64,000 bases of DNA from the NCBI GenBank assembly GCA_016288215.1, contig JAEEYQ010000026.1, forward strand, positions 35,503 through 99,502, given 5' to 3'. Origin of the DNA: Lentisphaeria bacterium (GTDB lineage Bacteria; Verrucomicrobiota; Lentisphaeria; Oligosphaerales; Oligosphaeraceae). The notes beneath the pieces are model-generated. The model made no database searches. It was not told where the DNA came from and saw only the letters and a program-made list of their open reading frames with translations. A program made the translations under genes and the position numbers. This document shows positions 7,488 to 15,695 of the stretch, one piece after another (within the stretch, counting starts at the first letter, position 1; the number at the start of each line of letters is the position of its first letter).

Positions 7488-8549
7488 ATGGAAGGCTTTA
7501 CCCTGGAACAACTTGGCTTGGCTTCCCTCGCACTTCCCCCTTTAAACGGAAGCGGGGAGGCCTTTGGCAGGATTGCGGAACAGGGGAAAGACTCCTATCG
7601 GGTCTTTTGGGAAAACGGCGAAGGGCAGGCCATCGTCTCAGGCAAATTCCGCCATGAGGCCACTTCGAGCTCTCAGTTTCCGGCCGTGGGAGATGTGGTT
7701 CGCTTTCTTCCGGGCACCCAAGGGCCGGGAAGCATCCGCGAGGTGCTGCCCCGCCGCAGCGTCCTGTTGCGGCGCGCGGCCGGCCGTTCCCACCAAGAGC
7801 AGGCCATCGCCGCCAATCTGGACGTGCTGTTTCTCTGCATGTCCCTGAATCAGGACTACAACCCGCGACGACTGGAGCGGGCGCTCTCCATCACATGGGC
7901 CAGCGGCATCCAGCCGGTGGTGATTTTGACCAAGGCGGACTTGTGTCCGACGTGGCTTCCCAAACGGATGGAGGAGACCCAACACCTTGCGGGAGAGGCA
8001 GATGTGTACGCCATCTCCTGTCTGGAACCCGAAACGCTGGAGTCCCTGCGCCGTCATTTGGGGAAAGGGAGGCTCGTCGCCTTCATCGGCTCCTCCGGCG
8101 TCGGCAAAAGCACCATCATCAACCAGCTCCTTGGCGAAGATCGTCTGGACACCGCCGAAATCCGCAAGGACGGCAAAGGCCGCCACACCACCACGGCACG
8201 ACAGCTGTTCATGCTTCCGGACGACGCCGGCATGGCCATCGACACCCCAGGCATCCGCGAACTTGGCATGTGGGACGCCCCCGGCGGCGTGGGACGGACT
8301 TTTGAGGACATCGAGGAGCTGGCTCTTCAATGCCGTTTCAGCGACTGCCGCCATCAAAACGAACCCGGCTGCGCCATCAAAAGGGCGCTGAAAAATGGAC
8401 AACTCGAGGAAGAGCGCTGGCTCTCCTATTGTAAACTTCAGGAGGAAAGCGACTTCGCCGCCTATTCCAATCATCACCGCGCCGCTCAGGAACGCAAATT
8501 CTCCCTCAACGCCAAAAAGGCCCGAGACAGCAAACGCCCCTCCCCCTAA
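7488..8549 (+). CDS. rsgA: Ribosome small subunit-dependent GTPase RsgA
   Basis: A 353-residue circularly permuted GTPase that helps mature the 30S subunit. An OB-fold region (about 20-95, GRIAEQGKDSYRVFWENGE) is followed by the permuted G motifs: G4 LTKADL (about 146-151), G1 GSSGVGKST (about 201-209), G2 with RHTTTARQL, and G3 DTPGIREL. The C-terminal zinc-binding segment has the C..C-x-H..C pattern expected of the family in CRFSDCRHQNEPGC. The length matches the E. coli enzyme (350 residues). It is the first gene of a + strand run of four (7488-10592). No strong ribosome-binding site is seen before the ATG. Confidence 0.95.
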   Translation: MEGFTLEQLGLASLALPPLNGSGEAFGRIAEQGKDSYRVFWENGEGQAIVSGKFRHEATSSSQFPAVGDVVRFLPGTQGPGSIREVLPRRSVLLRRAAGRSHQEQAIAANLDVLFLCMSLNQDYNPRRLERALSITWASGIQPVVILTKADLCPTWLPKRMEETQHLAGEADVYAISCLEPETLESLRRHLGKGRLVAFIGSSGVGKSTIINQLLGEDRLDTAEIRKDGKGRHTTTARQLFMLPDDAGMAIDTPGIRELGMWDAPGGVGRTFEDIEELALQCRFSDCRHQNEPGCAIKRALKNGQLEEERWLSYCKLQEESDFAAYSNHHRAAQERKFSLNAKKARDSKRPSP

Positions 8550-8608
8550 CCTCTGTAGTATACATAACATGCTAATATACAACAATTTATAAAATTTTAG
8601 CCAATTCC

Positions 8609-9415
8609 ATGAAAAACGCTCTTCTCAGTCAGATTGCCGCCATCGCGCCCCAAGCGGGGGAACTGCTCATTTGCCGTCTTGGACAGCACAGCTTCATTCT
8701 GAAGACTCAAGTCAGCCTAATCGCCATTGACCCCTATCTGAGTCCGGAACCCCGCCGTCTCGTCCCCCCCATCATCGCCGCCGATGAATTTGAGGGCTTC
8801 GACCTCATCTGCTGCACCCATGACCATGGAGACCACATCGACCGCCCCTGTCTGGCCGCCATGGCTCAGGCCTCGCCCAACGCCCTTTTCATCGTGCCGG
8901 AAGCCGTCCGCAAATCCATCTCGGAGATTCCCCAAACCCGCCTTCACGGCATGAACGACGGCGAGCTGTTCTTCATGAAGGACCTCCACATCCACGCCGT
9001 GGCCGCCGCCCACGAGTTTCTCGACCGCACTCCCGAAGGGCTGTACCCCTATTTGGGCTATGTGATTGAGGGCAACGGCCGTTCCGTCTACCACTCCGGA
9101 GACTGCTGCGTCTACGAGGGCCTGCAGACCAAACTCGCCGCCCTCCATCCGGACATCATGCTGCTCCCCATCAACGGACGGGACGCCATCCGCCTCGCCA
9201 ACGACTGCATCGGCAACATGACCTATCAGGAGGCCGCCGACCTGGCCGGCTGGCTCCACACCCCTCTGACCATCCCTGCGCATTACGACATGTTCGCCTC
9301 TAACTTGGGAAATCCCAAGGACTTCGCAGACTACATGCACGTCAAATACCCTGCCCTCCAGACCCGCGTCCTGCAACCCGGAGAACTCTTCCTCTCTCGT
9401 CTGGCCGACCGATAA
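8609..9415 (+). CDS. Metallo-beta-lactamase-fold hydrolase (UlaG-like)
   Basis: A 268-residue soluble protein. The metal-binding signature THDHGDHID (about 70-78) is the HxHxDH motif of the metallo-beta-lactamase superfamily, with further ligands likely in AAHEFL and YHSGDCCVYEG. The overall arrangement (ICRLGQHSFILKT, DPYLSPEPRRLVPP, LLPINGRD, IPAHYDMF) is that of the UlaG group, named for L-ascorbate-6-phosphate lactonase. The substrate in this organism cannot be read; no other ascorbate genes are near. The start ATG at 8609 lacks a Shine-Dalgarno site and follows an AT-rich stretch. It precedes the HAD phosphatase by about 20 bp. Confidence 0.8.
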   Translation: MKNALLSQIAAIAPQAGELLICRLGQHSFILKTQVSLIAIDPYLSPEPRRLVPPIIAADEFEGFDLICCTHDHGDHIDRPCLAAMAQASPNALFIVPEAVRKSISEIPQTRLHGMNDGELFFMKDLHIHAVAAAHEFLDRTPEGLYPYLGYVIEGNGRSVYHSGDCCVYEGLQTKLAALHPDIMLLPINGRDAIRLANDCIGNMTYQEAADLAGWLHTPLTIPAHYDMFASNLGNPKDFADYMHVKYPALQTRVLQPGELFLSRLADR

Positions 9416-9437
9416 CCCTTTGTTTGGAGCCTCCTCC

Positions 9438-10082
9438 ATGCTGACCTTCAACGCCATCGACGGTTTCATCTTCGATCTGGACAACACGCTGATTCCTTCG
9501 GAACCCTTTCATCTGAAGGCATTTGCACAGGCCATGCGGGATCTGGCTAACTATGAGCTGACCCCGGAGGACATTCATCATTTCTCCCAGCACGTCAGCC
9601 GCCAGACGGCGGAGGTCATCATCCGCAAGATGGGCTTCACCCACATCACCCCCCAAGGCGTGGCGGACCACAAAAACACCATCGTGCGAAAAATCTTCAA
9701 GCCGACCCTGTTCCCCGGCGCCCGCGAATTCATTCAGAAACACCACGGCGACAAGAAGATGGCTCTGGCCAGCAACTCGCCGCCGGCCTTCGTCAATCCC
9801 ACGTTGGAGGAATTGGGGTTGAACGGCGTCATGGACTGCGTCATCACCTCCAAAGACGTCCATAACGTCAAACCCGACCCGGAGATGTTTCAGATCGCCG
9901 CCGAACGGCTTCAATGCCCTCCCTCCCGCACATTGGTCTTCGAGGACTCCGCCTTCGGGCTGAAGGCGGCCGTCAACGGCGGCTTCCCCAGCGTCCTCGT
10001 CCTGAATCCGAACAATCCGGTTCCCGACTACATTCCCGACGACACCACCGCCCTCACATGGTCGCAGTTGCTGAGGATCTAG
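9438..10082 (+). CDS. HAD-family phosphatase (beta-phosphoglucomutase/phosphatase-like)
   Basis: A 214-residue HAD subfamily I enzyme. Motif I is FDLDNTLIP (nucleophile Asp and second Asp, near residue 10), motif II is the serine in ALASNSPP, and motifs III/IV are KPDPEMF and FEDSAFGLKAA. An alpha-helical cap lies between motif I and motif II, as in beta-phosphoglucomutase and related sugar-phosphate phosphatases. The start at ATG 9438 is used because it is preceded by GGAG; a TTG at 9420 is an alternative. The substrate is unknown. It is 22 bp after the metallo-hydrolase and 3 bp before the membrane protein, so the genes are almost certainly co-transcribed. Confidence 0.88.
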   Translation: MLTFNAIDGFIFDLDNTLIPSEPFHLKAFAQAMRDLANYELTPEDIHHFSQHVSRQTAEVIIRKMGFTHITPQGVADHKNTIVRKIFKPTLFPGAREFIQKHHGDKKMALASNSPPAFVNPTLEELGLNGVMDCVITSKDVHNVKPDPEMFQIAAERLQCPPSRTLVFEDSAFGLKAAVNGGFPSVLVLNPNNPVPDYIPDDTTALTWSQLLRI

Positions 10083-10085
10083 CCT

Positions 10086-10592
10086 ATGTTGAAATCCATC
10101 TTCATCCTTTTTCTCATCACGTTGATTCCCGGTCTGGAGCTACGCGCCTCCATTCCCATGGGCATTTTCGGCGGCGAATCCATCGCCGTCATCCTGCCAT
10201 GGCCGCTGACCGTCCTCATCTGCATCATCGCCAACATCGTCATCGGCTGGGCGGTCTTCTTCCTTCTGGATCCGCTGGTCACCTTATGCAGACGCTTCCC
10301 GTGGTTTGAAAAGTGGATCATGCGCTATCTGGAGCGCGCACAACGCAAACTGAAGCCCAATGTGGAGAAATACGGCACCTTCGGTCTGGCGGTCTTCATC
10401 GGCATCCCCCTGCCGTTGACCGGAGCCTACACCGGCGCGGCGGGAGCATACGCATTAGGCATGGGAAAGCGCAAGTTCCTAATAGCCAATGTGATAGGCG
10501 TATTGATCGCCGCCACGTTCGTCACCGCCATTTGCCTGCTGATCCGCGCCGGCGTCAATCTTCCCATCTTCAATTGGCTCATCAAGGCATGA
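10086..10592 (+). CDS. Small multidrug export-type membrane protein (COG2426)
   Basis: A 168-residue integral membrane protein with four to five hydrophobic segments (about 2-20, 30-60, 97-125, 135-155). The signatures LIPGLELRASIPMG near the N-terminus and FGLAVFIGIPLPLTGAYTGA in the second half are those of the putative small multi-drug export family (PF06695). The transport function is assigned by family name only and is poorly supported by experiment in general. It starts 3 bp after the HAD gene and is the last gene of this cluster. Confidence 0.8.
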   Translation: MLKSIFILFLITLIPGLELRASIPMGIFGGESIAVILPWPLTVLICIIANIVIGWAVFFLLDPLVTLCRRFPWFEKWIMRYLERAQRKLKPNVEKYGTFGLAVFIGIPLPLTGAYTGAAGAYALGMGKRKFLIANVIGVLIAATFVTAICLLIRAGVNLPIFNWLIKA

Positions 10593-10724
10593 CCACCGCG
10601 CAAACCGCTGAACATCATGGCAAAGGCGTTGTTGGACCATCAGGGTTCTGAAGTCCCCCGCAATTCAGCTTTTTTGCGACAACATAGTTGTAACGGACTT
10701 CGGAATATGCTTCCGCTCATATAC

Positions 10725-10770
10725 GCAAAAGGGGCTGCCACAAAACATGGATTTTGCAACAGCCCCTTGA
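10725..10770 (-). terminator. Terminator of the tRNA-Glu pair
   Basis: On the minus strand AAGGGGCTG pairs with CAGCCCCTT (10729-10737 with 10760-10768), with an inner CAAAA/TTTTG stem, followed by TTTTGCG. It lies 10 bp downstream of the second tRNA-Glu. Confidence 0.65.
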
Positions 10771-10779
10771 AAAGCGATT

Positions 10780-10855
10780 TGGCATCTCCTAGGGGAGTCG
10801 AACCCCTGTTACCGGGATGAGAACCCGATGTCCTAGGCCACTAGACGAAGGAGAC
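10780..10855 (-). tRNA. tRNA-Glu (anticodon CTC)
   Basis: A 76-nt cloverleaf on the minus strand: acceptor GTCTCCT pairs with AGGAGAT, D-arm TCGTCTAGTGGCCTAGGACA, anticodon loop TTCTCAT (CTC), T-loop GTTCGACTC, and an encoded CCA end. It reads GAG codons. It follows the tRNA-Glu(TTC) gene by 7 bp and shares its promoter and terminator. Confidence 0.95.
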
Positions 10856-10862
10856 ATACGCA

Positions 10863-10937
10863 TGGCATCTCCAAGGGGAGTCGAACCCCTGTTGTCGGGA
10901 TGAAAACCCGGTGTCCTAACCACTAGACGATGGAGAC
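10863..10937 (-). tRNA. tRNA-Glu (anticodon TTC)
   Basis: A 75-nt cloverleaf on the minus strand with acceptor GTCTCCA/TGGAGAT, anticodon loop TTTTCAT (TTC), T-loop GTTCGACTC and an encoded CCA. It reads GAA and GAG. The lowest pair of the anticodon stem (27-43) appears to be a C-A mismatch; otherwise the fold is standard. Confidence 0.95.
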
Positions 10938-10959
10938 AATGTTCAAAAGAACAATTTAA

Positions 10960-10985
10960 GATATAATTTCTTTTAGCAATGTCAA
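10960..10985 (-). promoter_or_regulatory. Sigma-70-type promoter of the tRNA-Glu pair
   Basis: On the minus strand TTGACA (10985-10980) is followed after about 14-16 bases by TATATC/TATCTT (around 10960). The predicted start lies just upstream of the first tRNA at 10937. Confidence 0.5.
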
Positions 10986-11024
10986 GTCAACACATGACAT
11001 TTTCCGCAAATTTCCTTTGAGGAA

Positions 11025-11067
11025 GGGTAAAAAGCAGACGGCGTCTTTGGAAAATACCAAAGACGCC
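11025..11067 (-). terminator. Rho-independent terminator of the small heat shock operon
   Basis: On the minus strand an 11-bp perfect stem GGCGTCTTTGG / CCAAAGACGCC (11067-11040) with a 6-nt loop is followed shortly by TTTTT. It lies about 60 bp after the stop of the second Hsp20 gene. Confidence 0.85.
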
Positions 11068-11124
11068 GCCATCTCCCTCTTCCCCAATGCCCCGTGGGAA
11101 TGTTCCCCAAACGGGGCTTATGGC

Positions 11125-11514
11125 TTATCCAAGCTTCACTTCAATACGGCGAGGAGCCGCCTCTTTGACCTTCGGCAAGGACAGCTTGAGCACACCGTCT
11201 TTCATGGTCGCTCCAATATGCTCCACATCAATGGTTTCGCCCAAGGTGAACTGCCGCTCATAACGGTAGTCCGGCTGATATTCCGCACACTTGAGAGTAA
11301 AGCCTTCGCAACTGGCGGGCTCCCGCTGGCCACGGATGGTCAAGTTGTTGCCCTGCAGATCAATGTCCACGTTCTTTTCATTGACGCCAGGCATATCGGC
11401 TATCAGAAGCACCTGGGCTTCGTCCTCAATGATGTCCACCTGAGGTTTCAGAACCACGGTTTCGCGATGGGCGGTCATTTTATTCTCAACATCCTTTTGA
11501 ATCTCGTTTTGCAT
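11125..11514 (-). CDS. Small heat shock protein (Hsp20/alpha-crystallin)
   Basis: A 129-residue chaperone that holds unfolding proteins. The alpha-crystallin domain spans about 27-125: PQVDIIEDEAQVLLIADMPG, the NLTIRGQRE strand, and the conserved GVLKLSLPK motif near the C-terminus. The start is the ATG at 11514 because AGGAG lies nine bases upstream; the longer reading frame reaches into the preceding gene. It is the second gene of a two-gene operon, 56 bp after the other Hsp20 gene. A cysteine-containing insert (REPASCEGFTLKCAEY) replaces part of the usual loop. A strong terminator follows. Confidence 0.93.
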   Translation of the reverse strand: MQNEIQKDVENKMTAHRETVVLKPQVDIIEDEAQVLLIADMPGVNEKNVDIDLQGNNLTIRGQREPASCEGFTLKCAEYQPDYRYERQFTLGETIDVEHIGATMKDGVLKLSLPKVKEAAPRRIEVKLG

Positions 11515-11570
11515 AATCTCATTCTCCTTTTTTCTCGTGTTTTTTGTTTCTGTTACGTTCCCACATTCCG

Positions 11571-12005
11571 TCAATTGCCTGACTGAATGGTGACTTTTCG
11601 AGGCTGTTCGATGCGGGCCTTCGGCAGGGTCACGGTCAGGATGCCCGCCGTGTAGGAGGCTTCCACCGCATCCCCGTCAATCATGAAGGGCAGTCCGAAG
11701 CTCCTTGCGAAGCTTCCCAAACCACGCTCACGCCGCAGATACTCCGCGCCTTCCGGCAGCGCCTCCGCCTTGCGGCTCCCTTTCAGGGTCACCGTGTCCC
11801 GATTCACGCGGACATCCAAATCCTCCAGTTTCACGCCCGGCAGTTTCATGACCAGCTTCGCGCAATTGTCATTCATGTAGACGATGACGGGCGGATAGTC
11901 GCCGGTTTCGCTGCCGCCTGTCAGATGGCGCAGGATGGTGTCCCAACCATCTTCCATGTTCCGAAGTCCATTCCACGGGTTCCAAACTGATTGTCTCATA
12001 AACAT
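11571..12005 (-). CDS. Small heat shock protein (Hsp20/alpha-crystallin)
   Basis: A 144-residue Hsp20. The N-terminal segment is short and tryptophan-rich (VWNPWNGLRNMEDGW). The alpha-crystallin domain (about 38-140) contains VKLPGVKLEDLDVRV, DTVTLKGSRK, RRERGLGSFARSFGLP and the signature AGILTVTLPKA. An ATG at 11999 could be used instead; AAGGA and GAGG suit the two starts about equally. It is the first gene of the pair and follows a sigma-54-type promoter (12095-12110). Two different sHsps in one operon, as in ibpA-ibpB, probably co-assemble; this is an inference. Confidence 0.93.
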   Translation of the reverse strand: MFMRQSVWNPWNGLRNMEDGWDTILRHLTGGSETGDYPPVIVYMNDNCAKLVMKLPGVKLEDLDVRVNRDTVTLKGSRKAEALPEGAEYLRRERGLGSFARSFGLPFMIDGDAVEASYTAGILTVTLPKARIEQPRKVTIQSGN

Positions 12006-12094
12006 ATCCTCATTCCTTTCTTTCTTAAGTTCCTGTTGTCTGTTCTCAACGTTCCTTCATTTTGCATTCTCGAATCGAATGACATTTTCAATAT

Positions 12095-12110
12095 AGCAAA
12101 TGCCATGCCA
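12095..12110 (-). promoter_or_regulatory. Sigma-54 (RpoN) -24/-12 promoter for hsp20 operon
   Basis: The minus strand reads TGGCAT-GGCAT-TTGCT, matching the TGGCAC-N5-TTGCW consensus with the invariant GG and GC exactly ten bases apart. The start codon at 12005 is 90 bp downstream, giving a leader of about 80 nt. Confidence 0.7.
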
Positions 12111-12288
12111 ACTTTTTTCCATGGCCTTTCGATGTTGAATTCAACTTCGTGACCATGGGGCATCACCGTCCCACTGAGACCTTTTGTCACACTTCCGACG
12201 CCACGACTGCGACATTTTGTGCAATGTCATGCGTTCTCTCCTGTTTCCGCGCCGCCACGTCGCCGCGCCGCTGTCTTTGCCGCCACCA

Positions 12289-12307
12289 CCGTATATATTA
12301 TATATGG
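12289..12307. repeat. AT-rich palindrome CC..TATATA..GG
   Basis: CCGTATATATTATATATGG is nearly its own reverse complement and is followed by TATAGGG. The same type of palindrome occurs before genes at 30556, 36056 and 63678. Confidence 0.6.
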
Positions 12308-12436
12308 TATAGGGCTCATTGATTGAGCGCGCATGCCGTCCCGTGTTCCATGACCTCTTGTCTCCTGTCCCGTCAGCCGTCGTGAAAAGGCATGACGGAC
12401 TGAAGAAGATTCAACGTTTACCAACAAGGCGTTTTT

Positions 12437-14914
12437 GTGATCAACTGCATTCATGTCCATGGAGCCAAAGTCCACAATCTGAAGAACATCGATGTGGACA
12501 TCCCGCTGAATCAGATTGTGGGAATCGCCGGCGTATCCGGCTCTGGCAAGTCCTCCCTTGCCCTTGGGGTGCTTTATGCGGAAGGCTCCCGCCGCTATCT
12601 GGAGGCCCTTTCCACCTACACGCGCCGCCGCATGACCCAGGCGGCAAAGGCGCAAGTGGATGAAGTTCTGCATGTTCCGGCATCCCTCGCGCTTCATCAG
12701 CGACCTGCGGTCCCCGGCATCCGCAGCACCTTCGGCACAGGCACGGAACTGCTGAACAGCCTGCGGCTGATGTATTCGCGGCTGGCGTGCCATGTGTGCC
12801 CCAACGGCCACCTGCAGTCCCCCAGTCTGGCGGTGGCGGCGGAGCAGCCGTTGACTTGTCCGAAATGCGGTGAGATTTTCTATGCACCTGGCGCGGAGGA
12901 ACTTGCGTTCAACAGCCAAGGCGCCTGTCGTACCTGTGACGGCACCGGAACCGTGCGAAAGGTCAATCGGGCCGCGCTGATTCCAGATCCGACGCTCACC
13001 ATCGAGCAGGGTGCCGTCGCCCCCTGGAACTCCCTCATGTGGTCTCTGATGGTGGATGTGTGCCGCGCCATGGGCGTCCGCACCGATGTGCCATTCATGG
13101 AACTGACGGCGGAGGAGAAGGCCATCGTCATCGACGGGCCGGCGGTCAAGAAGCACATCCTGTATCGGCCGAAGAATGGCGAAACGCCCTGCGAGCTGGA
13201 TTTCACCTACTACAGCGCGGTGCATACGGTGGAGAACGCGCTGGCCAAAGTCAAAGACGAAAGCGGCATGAAGCGGGTCGAGAAGTTCCTGAAGCAGGAG
13301 GACTGTCCCGACTGCGGTGGCTCCCGCCTTTCCCCCAAGGCGCGGGCACCGAAACTGCGGGGCATCTCGTTGGATCAGGCCTGCAAAATGCCGCTCTCCG
13401 CGCTGATGACATGGGTGTCCGAGGTGCCCGCCTCCCTGCCGGAGGCCATGCGCCCCATGGCCGAAAGCATTGTCGAGTCCTTCCAAACCGTGGCGCGGCG
13501 GCTGATGGATTTGGGGTTGGGCTACCTGAGCCTGGACCGCGCCGCCGCCACCCTCTCCACCGGTGAACGGCAGCGCATGCAGCTGGCCCGCGCCGTGCGC
13601 AATCGCACCACCGGCGTTCTCTATGTGCTTGATGAACCGTCTATTGGCCTGCATCCCGTCAACCTCGTCGGCCTGACCGACGTGATGAAGGATCTGGTTC
13701 AAGACGGCAATTCCGTCGTGCTGGTGGACCACGACACCCAAGTCCTCGCCGCCGCGGACTGGATTGTGGAGATGGGGCCCAAGGCCGGAGCCGATGGCGG
13801 CCGCGTCATCGCCCAGGGGCCGTTGGCGGACATTCAGCAGAACCCCGTCTCTCAAATCGGCCCCTTCCTCAACGGCAGCGAAAAATCACGGATAAGGCAG
13901 GAAATTCCTGGCAATGAGATATTTGCATTAGGAGACATCCGTCTTGTCACCACCGCCATCCATACCGTGAAGCCTCTGGACATCCATATTCCGAAAGGCC
14001 GCCTCACCGTGGTCACCGGCGTGTCCGGCTCCGGCAAGACCACGTTGGTTCTGGAAAGTCTGGTCCCCGGTTTGGAGGCCGCCATCGCAAAGGCCGCCCT
14101 GCCCGCCCACGTGGTCAGCGTCGAAGCCGGCGGCATCCGCCAAGTCAAGCTTATCGACGCCTCGCCCATCGGCATCAATGTCCGCTCCACCGTCGCCACT
14201 TACGCAGATGTGCACGACGAGCTCCGAAAAGTCTTCGCGCGGACGCCTGACGCCAAGCGGCTGGGCCTGAAAGCCGGAGACTTCTCCTACAACACAGGCA
14301 AGCTGCGCTGCCCCGTCTGCGACGGCACAGGCGAGATCAGCCTGGATGTCCAGTTCCTTCCAGATGTGGACATCCCCTGCACCGCCTGTCGCGGCTCCCG
14401 CTACGCCAAAGACGCCTCGTTGGTTCGTTTCACCGCCAAATCGGGGGAAAGCCGCTCCCTGCCGGAACTGATGGACATGGATGTGAACCGGGCTCTGGAA
14501 TTCTGCAAGGATCTCCGCATGGTGAATCAGCGACTTAAGACTCTGCAGCAGTTGGGGTTAGGATATCTGACCCTGGGCGAGGAGACCCCCAACCTCTCCG
14601 GCGGCGAGGCCCAGCGGCTCAAACTTTCCGAAGAGATGGACAGGGGCCAGGCCGACGCCCTTTTCGTCTTCGATGAGCCCACCATCGGGCTCCATCCCCT
14701 GGATGTCCAGTCGTTGCTCTCTGTCTTTCAAGGACTTGTGGACAATGGTGCCACAGTGGTAGTCATTGAGCATGATTTGGATGTGATTCGCAACGCGGAC
14801 TACATCATCGACATGGGCCCCGGCGGCGGCGATGAAGGCGGCCGTGTGGTGGCCACTGGCACGCCGCAGGCCGTAAAGTCCTGCAAGGCAAGCGTTACAG
14901 GGCGTTTCCTCTGA
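12437..14914 (+). CDS. Short UvrA paralogue (excinuclease ABC subunit A-like ATPase)
   Basis: An 825-residue double ABC ATPase, shorter than the ~940 residues of canonical UvrA. It starts at a GTG (12437). Walker A motifs are GVSGSGKSS (32-40) and GVSGSGKTT (about 528-536). The signature motifs are LSTGERQR (degenerate first) and LSGGEAQRLKLS, each followed by a DEPSIGLHP or DEPTIGLHP Walker B. Zinc-type cysteine pairs appear in CPKCGEIF, CRTCDGTG, CPVCDGTG and CTACRGSR. The shortening fits loss or reduction of the UvrB-binding/insertion regions, typical of the class II/UvrA2-DrrC group linked to tolerance of DNA-binding drugs. It may not act in normal excision repair. It stands alone, with no uvrB or uvrC nearby. 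Confidence 0.85.
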   Translation: MINCIHVHGAKVHNLKNIDVDIPLNQIVGIAGVSGSGKSSLALGVLYAEGSRRYLEALSTYTRRRMTQAAKAQVDEVLHVPASLALHQRPAVPGIRSTFGTGTELLNSLRLMYSRLACHVCPNGHLQSPSLAVAAEQPLTCPKCGEIFYAPGAEELAFNSQGACRTCDGTGTVRKVNRAALIPDPTLTIEQGAVAPWNSLMWSLMVDVCRAMGVRTDVPFMELTAEEKAIVIDGPAVKKHILYRPKNGETPCELDFTYYSAVHTVENALAKVKDESGMKRVEKFLKQEDCPDCGGSRLSPKARAPKLRGISLDQACKMPLSALMTWVSEVPASLPEAMRPMAESIVESFQTVARRLMDLGLGYLSLDRAAATLSTGERQRMQLARAVRNRTTGVLYVLDEPSIGLHPVNLVGLTDVMKDLVQDGNSVVLVDHDTQVLAAADWIVEMGPKAGADGGRVIAQGPLADIQQNPVSQIGPFLNGSEKSRIRQEIPGNEIFALGDIRLVTTAIHTVKPLDIHIPKGRLTVVTGVSGSGKTTLVLESLVPGLEAAIAKAALPAHVVSVEAGGIRQVKLIDASPIGINVRSTVATYADVHDELRKVFARTPDAKRLGLKAGDFSYNTGKLRCPVCDGTGEISLDVQFLPDVDIPCTACRGSRYAKDASLVRFTAKSGESRSLPELMDMDVNRALEFCKDLRMVNQRLKTLQQLGLGYLTLGEETPNLSGGEAQRLKLSEEMDRGQADALFVFDEPTIGLHPLDVQSLLSVFQGLVDNGATVVVIEHDLDVIRNADYIIDMGPGGGDEGGRVVATGTPQAVKSCKASVTGRFL

Positions 14915-14954
14915 TTCATGAAAACATGACATTGCAACGAAAGGAGAGAAGCCA

Positions 14955-15560
14955 ATGCCGTGGTATGGATGGGTTTCCATTGGAGCATCCGTGTGCGTGG
15001 GAGTGCATGGGCTATGGCAGGGGAACTGGGGCAACTGGCCCTTGATTCTGGCGTTGTTGGCGGCGGCATGCGGAGACTACTTTTTGGCCAACCACGCTGG
15101 CCGCCAGTCATGGTATCTGGCTGGCATCACGGCATTTGCGTTGACCCACATACTATTTGCCATACAGACCTATCATCATGGATGCATGCATTGGAATACA
15201 ATAATGATAACATTTGCATGCACCTTTGTAATGATCATGGCATGGCCCTGGCTGCCTGCCCTGGCCAAAGTCCCTCTGCCCCTCAAAATCGGCGGCGTGC
15301 TCTATCTGCTCATCTCCTGTCTGGATTTGGGCTTCGCAGCCGGACGTCGCCCCATGGACGTCGCCGCCGGATTAGGCCTGGCCGGCGTCGCCTTGTTGGT
15401 CGTCTCCGATCTCATGCTGGTGGCGTGGCAGTTCCTTAAGTGTGCTTGGACGAGAAACTTATGCATCCCCCTCTACGCCCTCTCCCTCTTGGTCATGGCC
15501 TCCAGCGGCCCCTTCAATATCCACAAAACACAGAAAAGTCAGTCCACAGTATACAAATGA
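14955..15560 (+). CDS. YhhN-family membrane protein (lysoplasmalogenase-like)
   Basis: A 201-residue protein with about six to seven transmembrane helices. The motif GDYFLA near residue 40, AFALTHILF near 60 and SDLMLVAWQF near 150 match the YhhN family (PF07947), whose eukaryotic member TMEM86 hydrolyses lysoplasmalogens. The acidic residues of GDYF and SDLML are the likely catalytic positions. The ATG at 14955 is preceded by AAAGGAGAG. The C-terminus is a short polar tail. It follows the uvrA-like gene by 40 bp and is followed by a strong hairpin terminator. The bacterial function is not well established. Confidence 0.75.
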   Translation: MPWYGWVSIGASVCVGVHGLWQGNWGNWPLILALLAAACGDYFLANHAGRQSWYLAGITAFALTHILFAIQTYHHGCMHWNTIMITFACTFVMIMAWPWLPALAKVPLPLKIGGVLYLLISCLDLGFAAGRRPMDVAAGLGLAGVALLVVSDLMLVAWQFLKCAWTRNLCIPLYALSLLVMASSGPFNIHKTQKSQSTVYK

Positions 15561-15577
15561 CTTATATAAAAAGAACC

Positions 15578-15615
15578 GCCGGAAGCCGCGTCAGCGGGTT
15601 CCGGCTTCTGTTTAT
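15578..15615 (+). terminator. Hairpin terminator after the YhhN gene
   Basis: GCCGGAAGCCGC pairs with GCGGGTTCCGGC (15578-15605, one mismatch, short loop) followed by TTCTGTTTATT. The poly-T run is imperfect. Confidence 0.6.
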
Positions 15616-15695
15616 TCCGTGTATTCTGTGGACTCTGTATTCTGTTTATTCTGTGGCTTCTGTGGACTCCAATTATCTTCTGTGGACTCTGTCAT
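15606..15695. repeat. TTCTGTGGACTCTG / TTCTGTTTATT minisatellite
   Basis: Imperfect tandem copies of units such as TTCTGTTTATT and TTCTGTGGACTCTG fill the space between two convergent genes. It overlaps the last codons of the minus-strand gene by a few bases at most. Confidence 0.7.

Larger units (their letters stand above)
12006..12436. other. Divergent intergenic region between hsp20 operon and uvrA-like gene
   Basis: Holds the sigma-54-type promoter of the hsp20 operon and the AT-rich palindrome at 12289-12307. I see no gene and no clear promoter for the + strand gene. Confidence 0.7.

Noticed and set aside
10780..10937. tRNA-borne attachment site of an integrated element
   Set aside because: No integrase gene and no partial tRNA copy is seen nearby; the pair has its own promoter and terminator.
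12227..13855. Minus-strand ORF of 542 codons opposite the uvrA-like gene
   Set aside because: Shadow of the UvrA frame; the UvrA motifs on the + strand are unmistakable.
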